DNA from: Cymbomonas tetramitiformis
Lineage: Eukaryota; Chlorophyta; Pyramimonadophyceae; Pyramimonadales; Pyramimonadaceae
Direction: 5' to 3'
DNA length: 64,000 bases
Assembly: GCA_001247695.2 (NCBI GenBank)
Contig: LGRX02033513.1
Location: 17,248-81,247, forward strand
In this document: positions 21,101-29,152 of the stretch, piece after piece
How the letters are laid out: the number at the start of each line of letters is the position of its first letter
Numbering within the stretch: the first letter of the stretch is position 1
Translations under genes and position numbers: made by a program
Notes under the pieces: generated by a model
The model's input: only the letters and a program-made list of their open reading frames with translations
What the model was told of the DNA's origin: nothing
The model's database searches: none

Positions 21101-23677
21101 GATCGGCGTGCCTCGCGCCATTTTGTGAACGTGTGTCCTAAGTGCCATGTGTCAGTACGAATAGATTTCCCCTCCGAATCCCTTTCAGCTTTTGCCTTAC
21201 CTGGGCGCGAACACCCTCCTGAATTCTGGCCATATGCGACCTGTGTTGCCATTGAAGCGTTCCCTTCTGCCCAGTGTTGGCGTATCTGCTGGGTAGGATA
21301 TGTGTAAGTAGGATTGTATGGAGTCTGGCTGTAGCCCTGCCTTGTCCTTAGACCTGGCCCATATGTAATGGTCCTCCTGCGCCGACACGGCATGCCGTCC
21401 ACAGGTGATTCACGTTTGGAACCCACATTCTGGTATGGTTAGCAGAAAGTCAGTGGCATGTATACAACCTTTCCCACTGCGCTGATGTGGCAGGTGGTGC
21501 AACACACGAGTGTAGCGAAACATCGTCAGTGAGCTTTTGCACCCTCCCACACCCAATATGTAGGCTTCCGCGGTATGATATGAGGGCGATGACTGAAGAT
21601 ATGCAACGTTCTGCACTTGCAGGTGTTCTATTTCATTGTCCTGATGCTTATCATGATTACCGCCATGACGTATGCTGTGCGAAAGGGGGCCATCTTTTTC
21701 AAGAATGGCGCTATATCTGTGCTATGTGACTTTGCGCAGATGCAGTCCCTGTTCTACACATACGACCTGAACTGGCCTACACTCACCTCCGGAGTGCTCG
21801 CCAGCTTCTCCATCATGAACTTGAACATTGACATGTTCGGGGCGGCTTGCTTGTTCCCAAGTGACTTGTCTTGGTACGACAGCTGCGTGATGAAGATGAT
21901 GATGCCGCTCATGATTGTGGCCGGCTTTGGCGCTGTCTACTTGGTGTTCTATGTGCTGTACTTGTTCGACTACTACGACGAAATGAAGCACCAGCTCCAC
22001 ACGGCGCACTGCGTTAACGCCACGCTCTTCGCCATCTCGTTCATGTACTCGTACATGGCGGACACCAGCTTGTCCATCTTTCACTGCATCGAGTTTGATG
22101 ACGGCTCTACATATCTATACTCGTACCCAGAGCTTGAGTGCGGCACTCCAGAATATTGGCGTTACGCTGGCACCCTTGGATTCCTCGGCATTATGGGGTA
22201 CGCCACTGCGGTACCCGTTGTCTGGTTCTGGTTCCTTCGCAAGAACAAGGCGCACCTGCGAGACCCGATCTTCAAGAAGCACTATGGGGCATTGTACGTG
22301 GTATACACAGAAGATTTCTACTACTGGGAGGTGATCGTCAAGCTCAAAAAGCTAGTCACATTGGTTGTGGTGATTTTCTTGCCCAACAATTTGGCTGTGC
22401 AGGTGCTGTCTGGGGTGATCACGATGCTTGCAATCATCTTGCTTGGATCGGTCACGTACCCAATGCGATTTGCTTATAACAACAGCATTGATACTGTTGC
22501 CACCGCGGGGAACTATCTCACCCTGATTTTCGGCTTTTACTTTTGGTCAGAGAAGTTGGATGATAACGAGCACACTCTTATGACATCTCTCTTCCTTATG
22601 TCAAATATAGTTGTTGTGGCGATTATCGTGCATGCCATTGTGTATGAGTACATCGCTCACTACTTGCCCAAGCTTGCCGCGACGGAGGACCCAGCAGCTA
22701 AATTCTTGGTCAAGCTGCTATTACATCCCATCGTTGACAAGGCGTTTCAAAGCAAGAGGCTGCTGAAGTTCCCTTGCCACTGGAGCGTCACCGATGAATA
22801 TCTCGGGGAAAAGATCATGAATGAGGGAGGTGAGCAGGCGAGACGAGAGCGCAGGGAGTCAAGTCTAAATAGCTTCAACGGAGTAGACTTGCATGATGTA
22901 CTTGGATCTAAGGAAGATGTGGGCGCCGCCTTGAATGGGAACAGTGACATGAATTCTACAAAATCAAAACAGCTGTGGACGACTGTCCGCAAGAGTATGG
23001 CATTAGACAAGATTGAAGCGGTTAGGCACTCCAGGAAGAGTGTTAAAATGAGAGCTGCAGACATAATTGCTTCCATCAAAGGGCAGACGCTGGAGGACCT
23101 GAATTCAGTGCAGCGGGAAAAACTGGTCGAGTGTCTATTTCATCCAGAAATTCCGTCTTTTAATGTCATTCAAGAATGGAAGGAGGTGAATCAACGGCAG
23201 TACAATGACATGAATCTAGCACTTTTGAGTTTAACGGAGTACCTCAAGTTCCAGGCAATGCAACGAAGGCAGCCTTTAAATAACTCCTTAACGTCACCTA
23301 ATGCCACAGCGACTCTAGGCTTCCAGGATACCAGGCAGAGAGAGGATGATATAATAACGGACCCCCTCATACAGATAATTGCAGCTGCGCATGATGAAAT
23401 TCGGAGGTCCATTGAGGTATCTAGAAAGTCGCTTGAGGTTGCAGTTGCAAAACGCAAGTCATTTGAGGTTGCAGTTGAGGAACCTCAGGAAAGATGGGCG
23501 CAACCTTCACCCAGACAATCGCCATCCCAAAAAAGCCGCGCACTTGTGTCCAGCGAGGAAGGATCAGTGGCAAGAAAAAGTTTATCAGCAGCCGGCAAGA
23601 CAAGGATGAATAAGGCGCACACAGCCGTCTTTGATGAGAATATATCCAATCCTGGTGCACTAGACCCGCACCGCTGA
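8280..23677 (+). CDS. giant receptor-like protein with five tandem Venus-flytrap domains, Cys-rich stalk and multi-pass membrane region
   Basis: Proposed exons: 8280-9165, 9452-9582, 10151-11339, 11626-11756, 12324-13512, 13799-13929, 14498-15686, 15973-16103, 16672-17860, 18152-18282, 19039-20211 and 21623-23677. All splice phases agree, giving about 3,174 residues. Residues 1-20 form a signal peptide (MLSYIALTLLFLYAQKASSQ). Type I periplasmic-binding / ANF-receptor-like domains start near residues 22, 463, 903, 1343 and 1783. A GCC2/GCC3-type Cys-rich stalk spans about 2190-2490, then 7-8 membrane segments and a charged cytoplasmic tail. By family knowledge such domains bind small ligands in a cleft; no ligand can be inferred. 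The role as a surface receptor or binding protein is an inference. Seen directly: compatible AG/GT sites, phase agreement and near-identical repeats. Uncertain: whether small exons are missed in the 1.4-kb last intron, and the true copy number. Confidence 0.75.
9452..9582 (+). CDS. receptor exon 2 (flytrap 1, C-lobe part)
   Basis: 131-nt exon after ATCTGCAG and before GTGCGC. It encodes TDPLVGTADNFLQLYEEKFG and a YTIGYVYMRALQK helix. It enters in phase 1 and leaves in phase 0. Confidence 0.75.
9826..9900 (-). tRNA. tRNA-like sequence in receptor intron, copy 1 (probably a pseudogene)
   Basis: Read on the minus strand it has a near-perfect A box with D-arm (TAGCTCAGTGGTAGAGC) and a B-box-like segment (GATCAACTCC). 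The ends pair partly (GTTG...CAAC). The acceptor-D spacing has about two extra bases and the anticodon stem is poorly paired, so a functional tRNA is doubtful. Copy 1 differs from the others by one base in the anticodon region (GATAATGG versus GATCATGG). Confidence 0.4.
10151..11339 (+). CDS. receptor exon 3: end of flytrap 1, Cys-rich linker, start of flytrap 2
   Basis: Begins after GCTCTGCAG with AFLATDVEDPEQLL. DTLYGPVAFDATYQRNVG closes the previous flytrap domain. A short Cys-rich linker (CLLCSKCTECTDDKVC) runs straight into VVKLGQVTPEYC of the next domain, so one exon joins two domains. Length 1,189 nt, entering phase 0 and leaving phase 1. Confidence 0.75.
11626..11756 (+). CDS. receptor exon 4 (flytrap 2, C-lobe part)
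   Basis: Identical in layout and encoded sequence to exon 2, with the same acceptor and GTGCGC donor, exactly 2,174 bp downstream. Confidence 0.75.
12000..12074 (-). tRNA. tRNA-like sequence in receptor intron, copy 2
   Basis: Same sequence as the copy at 9826-9900 apart from one base, carried by the tandem array. Confidence 0.4.
12324..13512 (+). CDS. receptor exon 5: end of flytrap 2, linker, start of flytrap 3
   Basis: Third cassette, same 1,189-nt exon; the encoded sequence is the same as exon 3 by eye. One synonymous-type change distinguishes it from exon 3 (GGCGTGATC rather than GGCGTAATC). Confidence 0.75.
13799..13929 (+). CDS. receptor exon 6 (flytrap 3, C-lobe part)
   Basis: Same 131-nt exon. 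Its upstream intron is the first in the array to show the CATGATAT/ACGGGGTG variant, which marks the switch between two sub-types of repeat. Confidence 0.75.
14173..14247 (-). tRNA. tRNA-like sequence in receptor intron, copy 3
   Basis: Identical to the copy at 12000-12074. Confidence 0.4.
14498..15686 (+). CDS. receptor exon 7: end of flytrap 3, linker, start of flytrap 4
   Basis: Fourth cassette, same length, phases and encoded sequence as exon 5. Confidence 0.75.
15973..16103 (+). CDS. receptor exon 8 (flytrap 4, C-lobe part)
   Basis: Same 131-nt exon and splice sites. The 3' flanking intron matches that of exon 6 rather than exons 2 and 4. Confidence 0.75.
16347..16421 (-). tRNA. tRNA-like sequence in receptor intron, copy 4
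   Basis: Identical to the copy at 12000-12074. The next intron (18283-19038) lacks it. Confidence 0.4.
16672..17860 (+). CDS. receptor exon 9: end of flytrap 4, linker, start of flytrap 5
   Basis: Fifth and last linker-plus-flytrap exon. The intron that follows carries a replaced segment (ATTATGCACGCAGCGGCC) not seen in earlier copies. Confidence 0.75.
18152..18282 (+). CDS. receptor exon 10 (flytrap 5, C-lobe part)
   Basis: Same exon with one visible coding difference (GTAENF instead of GTADNF). Repeat homology stops right after the GTGCGC donor, so this is the array's right border. Confidence 0.75.
19039..20211 (+). CDS. receptor exon 11: end of flytrap 5 and GCC2/GCC3-like Cys-rich stalk
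   Basis: Starts after GTCGGCAG with AFISTNVEDPDALL, a clearly diverged relative of the array exons, and closes flytrap 5. Cys-rich repeats of the GCC2/GCC3 (ephrin-receptor-like) type follow: PAGSYSTRSGVSACTPCG, GEYQPFEGSSTGCLKCGPG, GHYNALSGREQCERCG. A further Cys-rich region ends ...CEQCQDKIESQ at the donor GTAGGC in phase 0. Such repeats usually form extracellular stalks between a ligand-binding head and the membrane. Confidence 0.8.
20212..21622 (+). other. last intron of the receptor gene
   Basis: GTAGGC...TTGCAG, 1.4 kb, phase 0. It contains two diverged ~230-bp segments resembling each other (around 20760-20940 and 21005-21130, both with a CTGGGATGRTGGTGG-type core). A missed small exon cannot be excluded. 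Confidence 0.5.
21623..23677 (+). CDS. receptor exon 12: multi-pass membrane region and cytoplasmic tail
   Basis: Begins after GCACTTGCAG with VFYFIVLMLIMITAMTYAV and ends at TGA 23675-23677 (684 residues). About eight hydrophobic segments are visible, including MMMPLMIVAGFGAVYLVFYV, LGFLGIMGYATAVPVVWFWF, KLVTLVVVIFLPNNL and LMSNIVVVAIIVHAIVYEY. The final ~340 residues are charged and Ser-rich with repeated SRKSLEVAV/RKSFEVAV motifs, which suggests a cytoplasmic tail with possible phosphorylation sites. I see no class C GPCR or ion-channel signature, so the output of the receptor is unknown. Confidence 0.8.
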   Translation: MFYFIVLMLIMITAMTYAVRKGAIFFKNGAISVLCDFAQMQSLFYTYDLNWPTLTSGVLASFSIMNLNIDMFGAACLFPSDLSWYDSCVMKMMMPLMIVAGFGAVYLVFYVLYLFDYYDEMKHQLHTAHCVNATLFAISFMYSYMADTSLSIFHCIEFDDGSTYLYSYPELECGTPEYWRYAGTLGFLGIMGYATAVPVVWFWFLRKNKAHLRDPIFKKHYGALYVVYTEDFYYWEVIVKLKKLVTLVVVIFLPNNLAVQVLSGVITMLAIILLGSVTYPMRFAYNNSIDTVATAGNYLTLIFGFYFWSEKLDDNEHTLMTSLFLMSNIVVVAIIVHAIVYEYIAHYLPKLAATEDPAAKFLVKLLLHPIVDKAFQSKRLLKFPCHWSVTDEYLGEKIMNEGGEQARRERRESSLNSFNGVDLHDVLGSKEDVGAALNGNSDMNSTKSKQLWTTVRKSMALDKIEAVRHSRKSVKMRAADIIASIKGQTLEDLNSVQREKLVECLFHPEIPSFNVIQEWKEVNQRQYNDMNLALLSLTEYLKFQAMQRRQPLNNSLTSPNATATLGFQDTRQREDDIITDPLIQIIAAAHDEIRRSIEVSRKSLEVAVAKRKSFEVAVEEPQERWAQPSPRQSPSQKSRALVSSEEGSVARKSLSAAGKTRMNKAHTAVFDENISNPGALDPHR

Positions 23678-24746
23678 GACGATGCACTTCTCTCAGATCC
23701 GCTCAGTGTCAGTGTGATCGAAGATGCTGATCGATCAAAATGTTCATCGGACAATTGCTTAGCTTTAATCTGACAAACTTATAATCTTCTTGTTGGAGAA
23801 TCATATGGGCACAATGATTCACATAAAGTCAGAGTGATGAGTTGTGTAGTAACTATCAGGTAGGACTTATTTTGTGTTGCATATTTTTTTATCAACTATT
23901 TATGAAGTGGGAATAGACGTTTCATTATGAGATAGATAGATTGGGTGTGAATATTTCATTTGGATCCAGGTTTGGCATGGACTTGGCTCCCATTTTATGA
24001 CGAACCGGATGTAGACAGTCTAGTTTATGCTAAACCGGGTGAAGGCACCTCTTTGTTCCCTTGATTGGCAACAGATATTTTATTATTCTCCATCCTAGAA
24101 TCGGCGCGCGTGTGTGTATATACTAAGCACACACACACACAGGGACACATACAATTATATTTCAAAATAGAAATTTGAGCATATATAATCGTGCATATTA
24201 GGCTAGAAGTTGGCTAAACCAATTTCAACGTATACCGGTATACATAAGTATATTTTTTTAGGTACATAGACGCACATATGGTTAAGCCAAATATTTTGAT
24301 CTCCATATCGAAAAGTGACGATGCGTGTGTTACATGTACGAGGACTTGCAATGCCTATATTTCGCATTTTACACATAGACTGTGCGAGCTGTTAATGGCT
24401 CGACTACACAGTACTTCCACGCATATACCTATGGGCCAAACGACGTAGCGTTTGCAATGGATCCACGTGCAGTCATAAAGGAGGCTTTTTTTTCGGGGTA
24501 CACTTTGATTTATTGATCTCAATACGATCGAGAATCAACAATTCTTGGATAATTCTTGGCCATGTGAAATTCAGGAAAGCAACGTGCGTACACTAACTGA
24601 AGTTATCAATAGATTCACAGATCCAAGCCTCATTAAATTCCCTGAATATATATCGGATACAGTAAACTCAGTGAACATTTTTTTCTGCAGCACAACCATT
24701 AACGGTTCACCCTTGTGGGATCAAACGTTTATGCCCACGGATTAGA
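23678..24746. other. 3' flank of receptor gene, intergenic
   Basis: AT-rich, with a short (AC)n tract around 24127-24141. No coding sequence is supported. Confidence 0.4.
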
Positions 24747-25493
24747 CTAATCCTCAACAGCGGCACGGGCGTTTGCCTCCTTCTGCATTTGGCGCTCCTT
24801 CCATTCCCAATGCGGAATTCCGCGACGAAACACCTGGTTAAATGCACACGCAAGCAGGAGGCGGTCGGGTCAGTGGCTGATAATTGAATCAGCAACCACC
24901 GATCGTTTATGGTGACACATAGAAAGTGACTATCAAACATCTCAAAGCATGCAAGGGGGCATAATGAGGAGTGAAAGCACGCCGGATGATGAGCACTCAG
25001 GTAACGGAACGCGAAATAACCTGTAGCTGGTACGGCTTCAGCACAAGCTCCAACACCTGCAGCGGTGGTGGAATGTAACTCACACTTCAACCCTAATGAA
25101 CGTGGGTGAACAAACCAAAATAAAGATTCATCCCACCTGCTGCCGAGATTACCACCGGCATGCATGGTACATGCAGGCGAGGGACATATAGGGTGGGCAA
25201 TTCAAATAGAACCGTCCAATGTTTGTAGATGAAGAATATGAGAAGTTTCAAAACGATATCTTCAACGATGAAAGCTGTCGAAGACACATACCACAGATTG
25301 ATGTCTGGCATCGTACATGACAAGAACAGCTCACTTTAGGGTTCCCCAGAGCCCTAAGAGAAAGCTCAACGCTCACCTCTTCCAATTCGAAACTCCCTTC
25401 TGATGGCCCATGGTCTATAGCGCCACCCGAAACAGTCGCAGCATCCACATCGTCCAAGGCTGCTCGGTGGTCATTGACAGTGTTCTGTGGCAT
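24747..25493 (-). CDS. candidate small two-exon gene, unknown function
   Basis: Exon 1 (25377-25493) would start at ATG 25493-25491 (MPQNTVNDHRAALDDVDAAT) and end ...FELEE before GTGAGC. The last exon (24747-24833) follows AACCAG and encodes 28 residues ending KERQMQKEANARAAVED and a stop. Both splices are phase 0 and the peptide has protein-like composition. I do not recognise the family. Further exons may lie between, and both exons could be fragments of something else. Confidence 0.3.
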
Positions 25494-26099
25494 GTTAAGC
25501 AGGACCGGCGACGGAGATATGCTGGCCAAGCCCTTGGCGCCAACGGTATGGTACTGCCACAACATATCTCTGCCATTCCCGACCCTCTACGCGTCTGTCG
25601 GCATGCAGGATGTACTTGCTCACGGAGCAGGAGCTTGATCTAATAATAAATAGTAAATAATGATACTTCTGTTCAAAGGCCCCGTCCATGCATCACCGAT
25701 TCTTTTGGTCTTCCTGGTTTTCCTGACACCCGGAGCTCCCTTGTGGAGCTCAGCAACGATATCAGAGCCCGGGAGATCTGTTTAAATTGGCAGGAAATGA
25801 AGTTTTAGTGGTTTCTTGTAGCGAGCTGAGCATATGCCAAGTGGCGACATATCGCGATGTGACAACATATCACGACGTGACAACATGGCAGAATGATAGA
25901 GATCGAAATGTCACAGACACATTGGTATTTGAGGGTCCAGACGTGCTGGGTCCTCGACATTATTTTTTTGTTTTTCACATTGCGAATCGAGAAAAAATGA
26001 ACTAAAATGGCCCCATCCCTGAAGAACGAAGGTTCGTACTCGGAGGATGGAACGTTACCGGGGGGCAATGCGTGGGCAAAGGCGTTCAACAACGCGCTG

Positions 26100-27160
26100 A
26101 TACAACATGACTAGTGGCTATTTGTGCGCGCCCTCTCGCAGCAAACGTGGAATCTGACCGTGAAAGTTCAGCGGCTGGAGGCTCACGACGAAGAGAACCC
26201 TGCGAAGGATCAAGAGGCGCAATCTGTGACTGCGAAGGCCGAGGCTCTTACTGAAGACGCGCTTCTGAAGAGAAAGACCAAGGAGGAGCTCAAGGAGCAC
26301 TTTCCCGATTCAAATCTAGTTCCCAAGTGACCAAACAATTTAGAGCACAGGAACATGCCGGCGCCGTACGACGTGTTTGGCACCCGCACTTATGACCAGC
26401 TAGCGAAGCTCCCGCAGTCATCGCTCCAGAACGAGCACAAAACCCTGGCGCCCATTATGTCCTCCCTCCTCGGCGCAACGGAATTCTCTGAGTACGTGGA
26501 GGCTGCGTCAGCGGACCTGGCTCATGGGCGGCTGGAGGAAGCCTTCGACATCAGACTGGGGCACGCAGCGCAGGGGGCACATCACACCCTCGGCAACCGC
26601 CACATGACGCCGCAGTAGCAAGTGGAGCTGGAGGCCAGCCCGGAGACGTTTCTTGGCGGCATCTGCCAGCCCGGCTGGAACTCCTGGAGGAGAAGATGGA
26701 TAGCGCTTTCGAGGACGCCATCAGATTCTATGTGGTCGACCTCTGGTCCCGTGGGTTCGAGGACCTTAGCACCAAGCCAACCCTAGGGAGCGTAGCCTCA
26801 CGTGGTGCGCGTGGTCACTCGGCGAAGGAGAACCTGAAGAAGAAGGACAGTGACCCACACATCTCGATGGGAAAGGCTCTGGCGGGAGAGTGGCACACTC
26901 TTCACGAACGCCTTCAATCACAACTGGAGGTATGGCGCGTAGCGGGCGCCAACAACACGAAGCTGACCTGCACACGGCAGGGGGTCGCCTGCGATGAGGT
27001 CTCGGGCCCTCCTCACCCTTTCGATCACGGAGCTGTGCTCTGGGATGCCACGGAGGACCAATTCCCCTTCGTGGAAATGGAAGAGGAACGCGGCGACGGG
27101 GAAGTGTACAAGAACCACACGACGAGTTCTTGGCGCCGGATACCAACAAGTGGCATCCGG
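26100..27160 (+). pseudogene. gag-like region of DIRS-like element, broken
   Basis: Several short frames follow each other in the same direction (26124-26330, 26355-26618, 26696-27163) with coherent composition. The first has a charged, helix-rich stretch (KAEALTEDALLKRKTKEELK), another reads MPAPYDVFGTRTYDQLAKLP. They precede reverse transcriptase as a gag/ORF1 would. No diagnostic domain is visible, so the assignment rests on position. Confidence 0.35.
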
Positions 27161-27870
27161 TGACGGATTTTCGGCGGCTAAGCGTGCACTGCGTGAAGTC
27201 AAAATGCAAATTGGAGCCGATCAAACAGTTGTAGCGGTTAGCGAGGAAGAACGACCGGATGCTTTTTCATTCTACAATACGTTCGACTCAAGAGCGGGTA
27301 CCACAGCATCCGAAGCCATACGGGGTTCCAATTGTGCATGTGGTTCGATCAGCCGGGGAAATCGCATCGGTATTCAGCGCGGCTCTTCGGCTGAAAGGAC
27401 TCGCCAAGGACATTCGTAAGAGCCATGCGGGCGATGGCGGAGTGCATTCGAGTTCCGTGGAGTCGAAATTGCTGGCTGCTGAGTGGACGGCAGGGGGGGC
27501 TGGAACAGTCCTCCTCGATCATGCTGGTTCAGGTGGCTACATGGACGATTGCCTGGTCCTCAGCATGAGCATGGGGAAGCCTTGCGGGCTTGTGACCTGG
27601 TGATGCCAGTTCGTCATCACTTGGGAATCGCTCAGAATGAGAGGAAGGGCGTCTGGGAGCCAACCTAGGCGCGGGAGTGATCTGGGGCTGGGAGGACGGC
27701 AAGTTCAAGGTGACGTCTCAGCGGATCGGAGCGATCCAAGTGGGTGCGAGAGACCAACTGAGCCTGGCGAGAAATCTGCTGAACCTTGCGAGCCGGGGGA
27801 GGCCGTAGGTGCCCGCAAGGGAGCTCGTCCGCTTGCCAGCCAGCCTCCCTAGCGATGGCACCCTCAGGAT
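27130..27870 (+). pseudogene. DIRS-type reverse transcriptase remnant, frameshifted
   Basis: Read across frames, conserved pieces of an RT occur in order. They are HPVTDFRRLSVHCVKSKCKL then EPIKQL, a decayed RAGYHSI palm segment, WFDQPGKSHRYSARLFG, then YMDDCLVLS as the catalytic xxDD motif. LGIAQNERKGVWEPT, FKVTSQRIGAIQVGARD and VPAREL follow, typical of the thumb/connection region of DIRS-like elements. Stops and frameshifts separate them, so no active enzyme is encoded. Confidence 0.6.
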
Positions 27871-27929
27871 ATTCTTTGCCGAGCTAGAGTCGGTGTTATC
27901 TCTATGTGGCTTCGCCGCTAAAGCGGGGC

Positions 27930-28300
27930 ACGATGGTTGTGGGAAGCATGCACCCGTACCTCGCCATCAACCACTACCATGCGGACCTGGGGTATGACGA
28001 GCAGGTCGATTGTGGGGATGTTGAAAGGGATGGAGTCCGTGTAGGCCTAGAACCTTGCACGCGCTCACGCACAGGAGATGGAGCGGCAGTGGCTGCCGGT
28101 AGAGGCGGTGGTTGCAGAACACGATACGGAGCTGTTGCAGAGGCCAAGCTTGACGAAGGAGAATCTCATTCACCTTCGTTCGAGTGTCTACACGGTGGTG
28201 GGAGTTTGCATCTTCGGCCGCGGCCTGAGACGGGTGCAGGGCCGCAGGGGCAGGATGCGACCGCCGCCCAGAAGCATGCCACGAGTTGTGAAAGGCAAAG
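27930..28300 (+). pseudogene. tyrosine recombinase remnant of DIRS-like element
   Basis: SMHPYLAINHYHADLGYDE resembles the SAM-like N-terminal part of tyrosine recombinases of retroelements. RQWLPVEAVV and LRSSVYTVVGVCIFGRG look like the start of the catalytic region. Frames are broken and the catalytic R-H-R-Y set is not seen. A recombinase, rather than an integrase, is what distinguishes DIRS-like from LTR elements. Confidence 0.45.
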
Positions 28301-28603
28301 GGGCGGCAACGTGCGTGGGAGAAGCTGCTGATCCAAGCGGCGGTGGCGCGGCGGCTTTTGGAGCTCCTGGCTCGTTGGGAGCCACGGTGGTCGAGCCGCA
28401 GGACAGCTACTGGCGGCTCCCCGGGGAGACCCGGGCAACTTGGCCAGGAGCCCTGGGAGACGAGTTGTGGAAGCAGGCCCTTCGTGTGTGCACGCGTGAA
28501 GGCGGACATTCCTCGGGCCCCGGCACTCGCAAGGATGCAACCACTTGTGCTATCGGTGCACCGCTTGAGCTTGAGCGGGCGTACTTTGTGGTTCGGCGAT
28601 GCA

Positions 28604-28608
28604 CATGT
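28604..28608. other. target-site duplication CATGT, left
   Basis: Matches 36652-36656 exactly, directly outside both LTRs. Confidence 0.85.
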
Positions 28609-29019
28609 TTTTAGAATTCAGAGTCGGGTAATTTGCAAAAGCAACTGCTAACTTTCATTATCATAAGATATACCAGTTCGCAGCTCGAAATGCCACGAAC
28701 ATTTGCGCGCCATCATTACTGATTGGCCAGTCTAAGTGAAAGTTCGCTATTTATTCAGTTATGACGTGCCACTGCCAGGTTCATAACGACTGCAGTGACA
28801 CGTCTGCGATGGGCCGTGAACTATTACACACAGTGTCTTGCCGATGGTCATCATTTGATCCAACGGCCACGATTAGTTCAGCAGATCTAGATCTAGATCT
28901 AAGGGTTTCATAGGGTTTCTTCAGGGTTTCTTCAGGGTTTGATCATCCTGAGTGCTGTACAGGGCCTAGACAGTCATGCTTTACATCAAACTGATCAGCA
29001 GACACTGCAGATTCCAACA
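28609..29019 (-). repeat. 3' LTR of copia element
   Basis: 411 bp. In element orientation it starts TGTTGGAATC, a common copia LTR start, and ends CTAAAA rather than the usual CA. It contains the tandem AGATCT run and repeated AGGGTTTCTTC near its centre. It differs from the other LTR at about two positions (AGAATT/AGGATT and AAATGCC/AAACGCC). Confidence 0.95.
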
Positions 29020-29027
29020 CCCCTTCT
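29020..29027 (-). promoter_or_regulatory. polypurine tract of copia element
   Basis: On the element strand AGAAGGGG lies directly before TGTTGG of the 3' LTR, the usual place for the plus-strand primer. Confidence 0.8.
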
Positions 29028-29152
29028 AAAGGGTGACTGTCTAGTTGTCCTACTGCCAGTTCTTGGGAATGGTGCCCCTTCAGTCAGCAATGCCCAGTTC
29101 TTGGGATGGTGCCCCTCCAGCTCCAGTCTTTAGGATGGTGCCCCTTCAGTCT

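Noticed and set aside
21623..23677. Class C GPCR seven-helix domain
   Set aside because: The flytrap plus Cys-rich plus membrane order is suggestive, but I see no class C sequence motifs and about eight hydrophobic segments; left as unknown membrane module.
28890..28942. Internal telomere-like (AGGGTTT) track
   Set aside because: Only a few irregular copies, and they are part of both copia LTRs.
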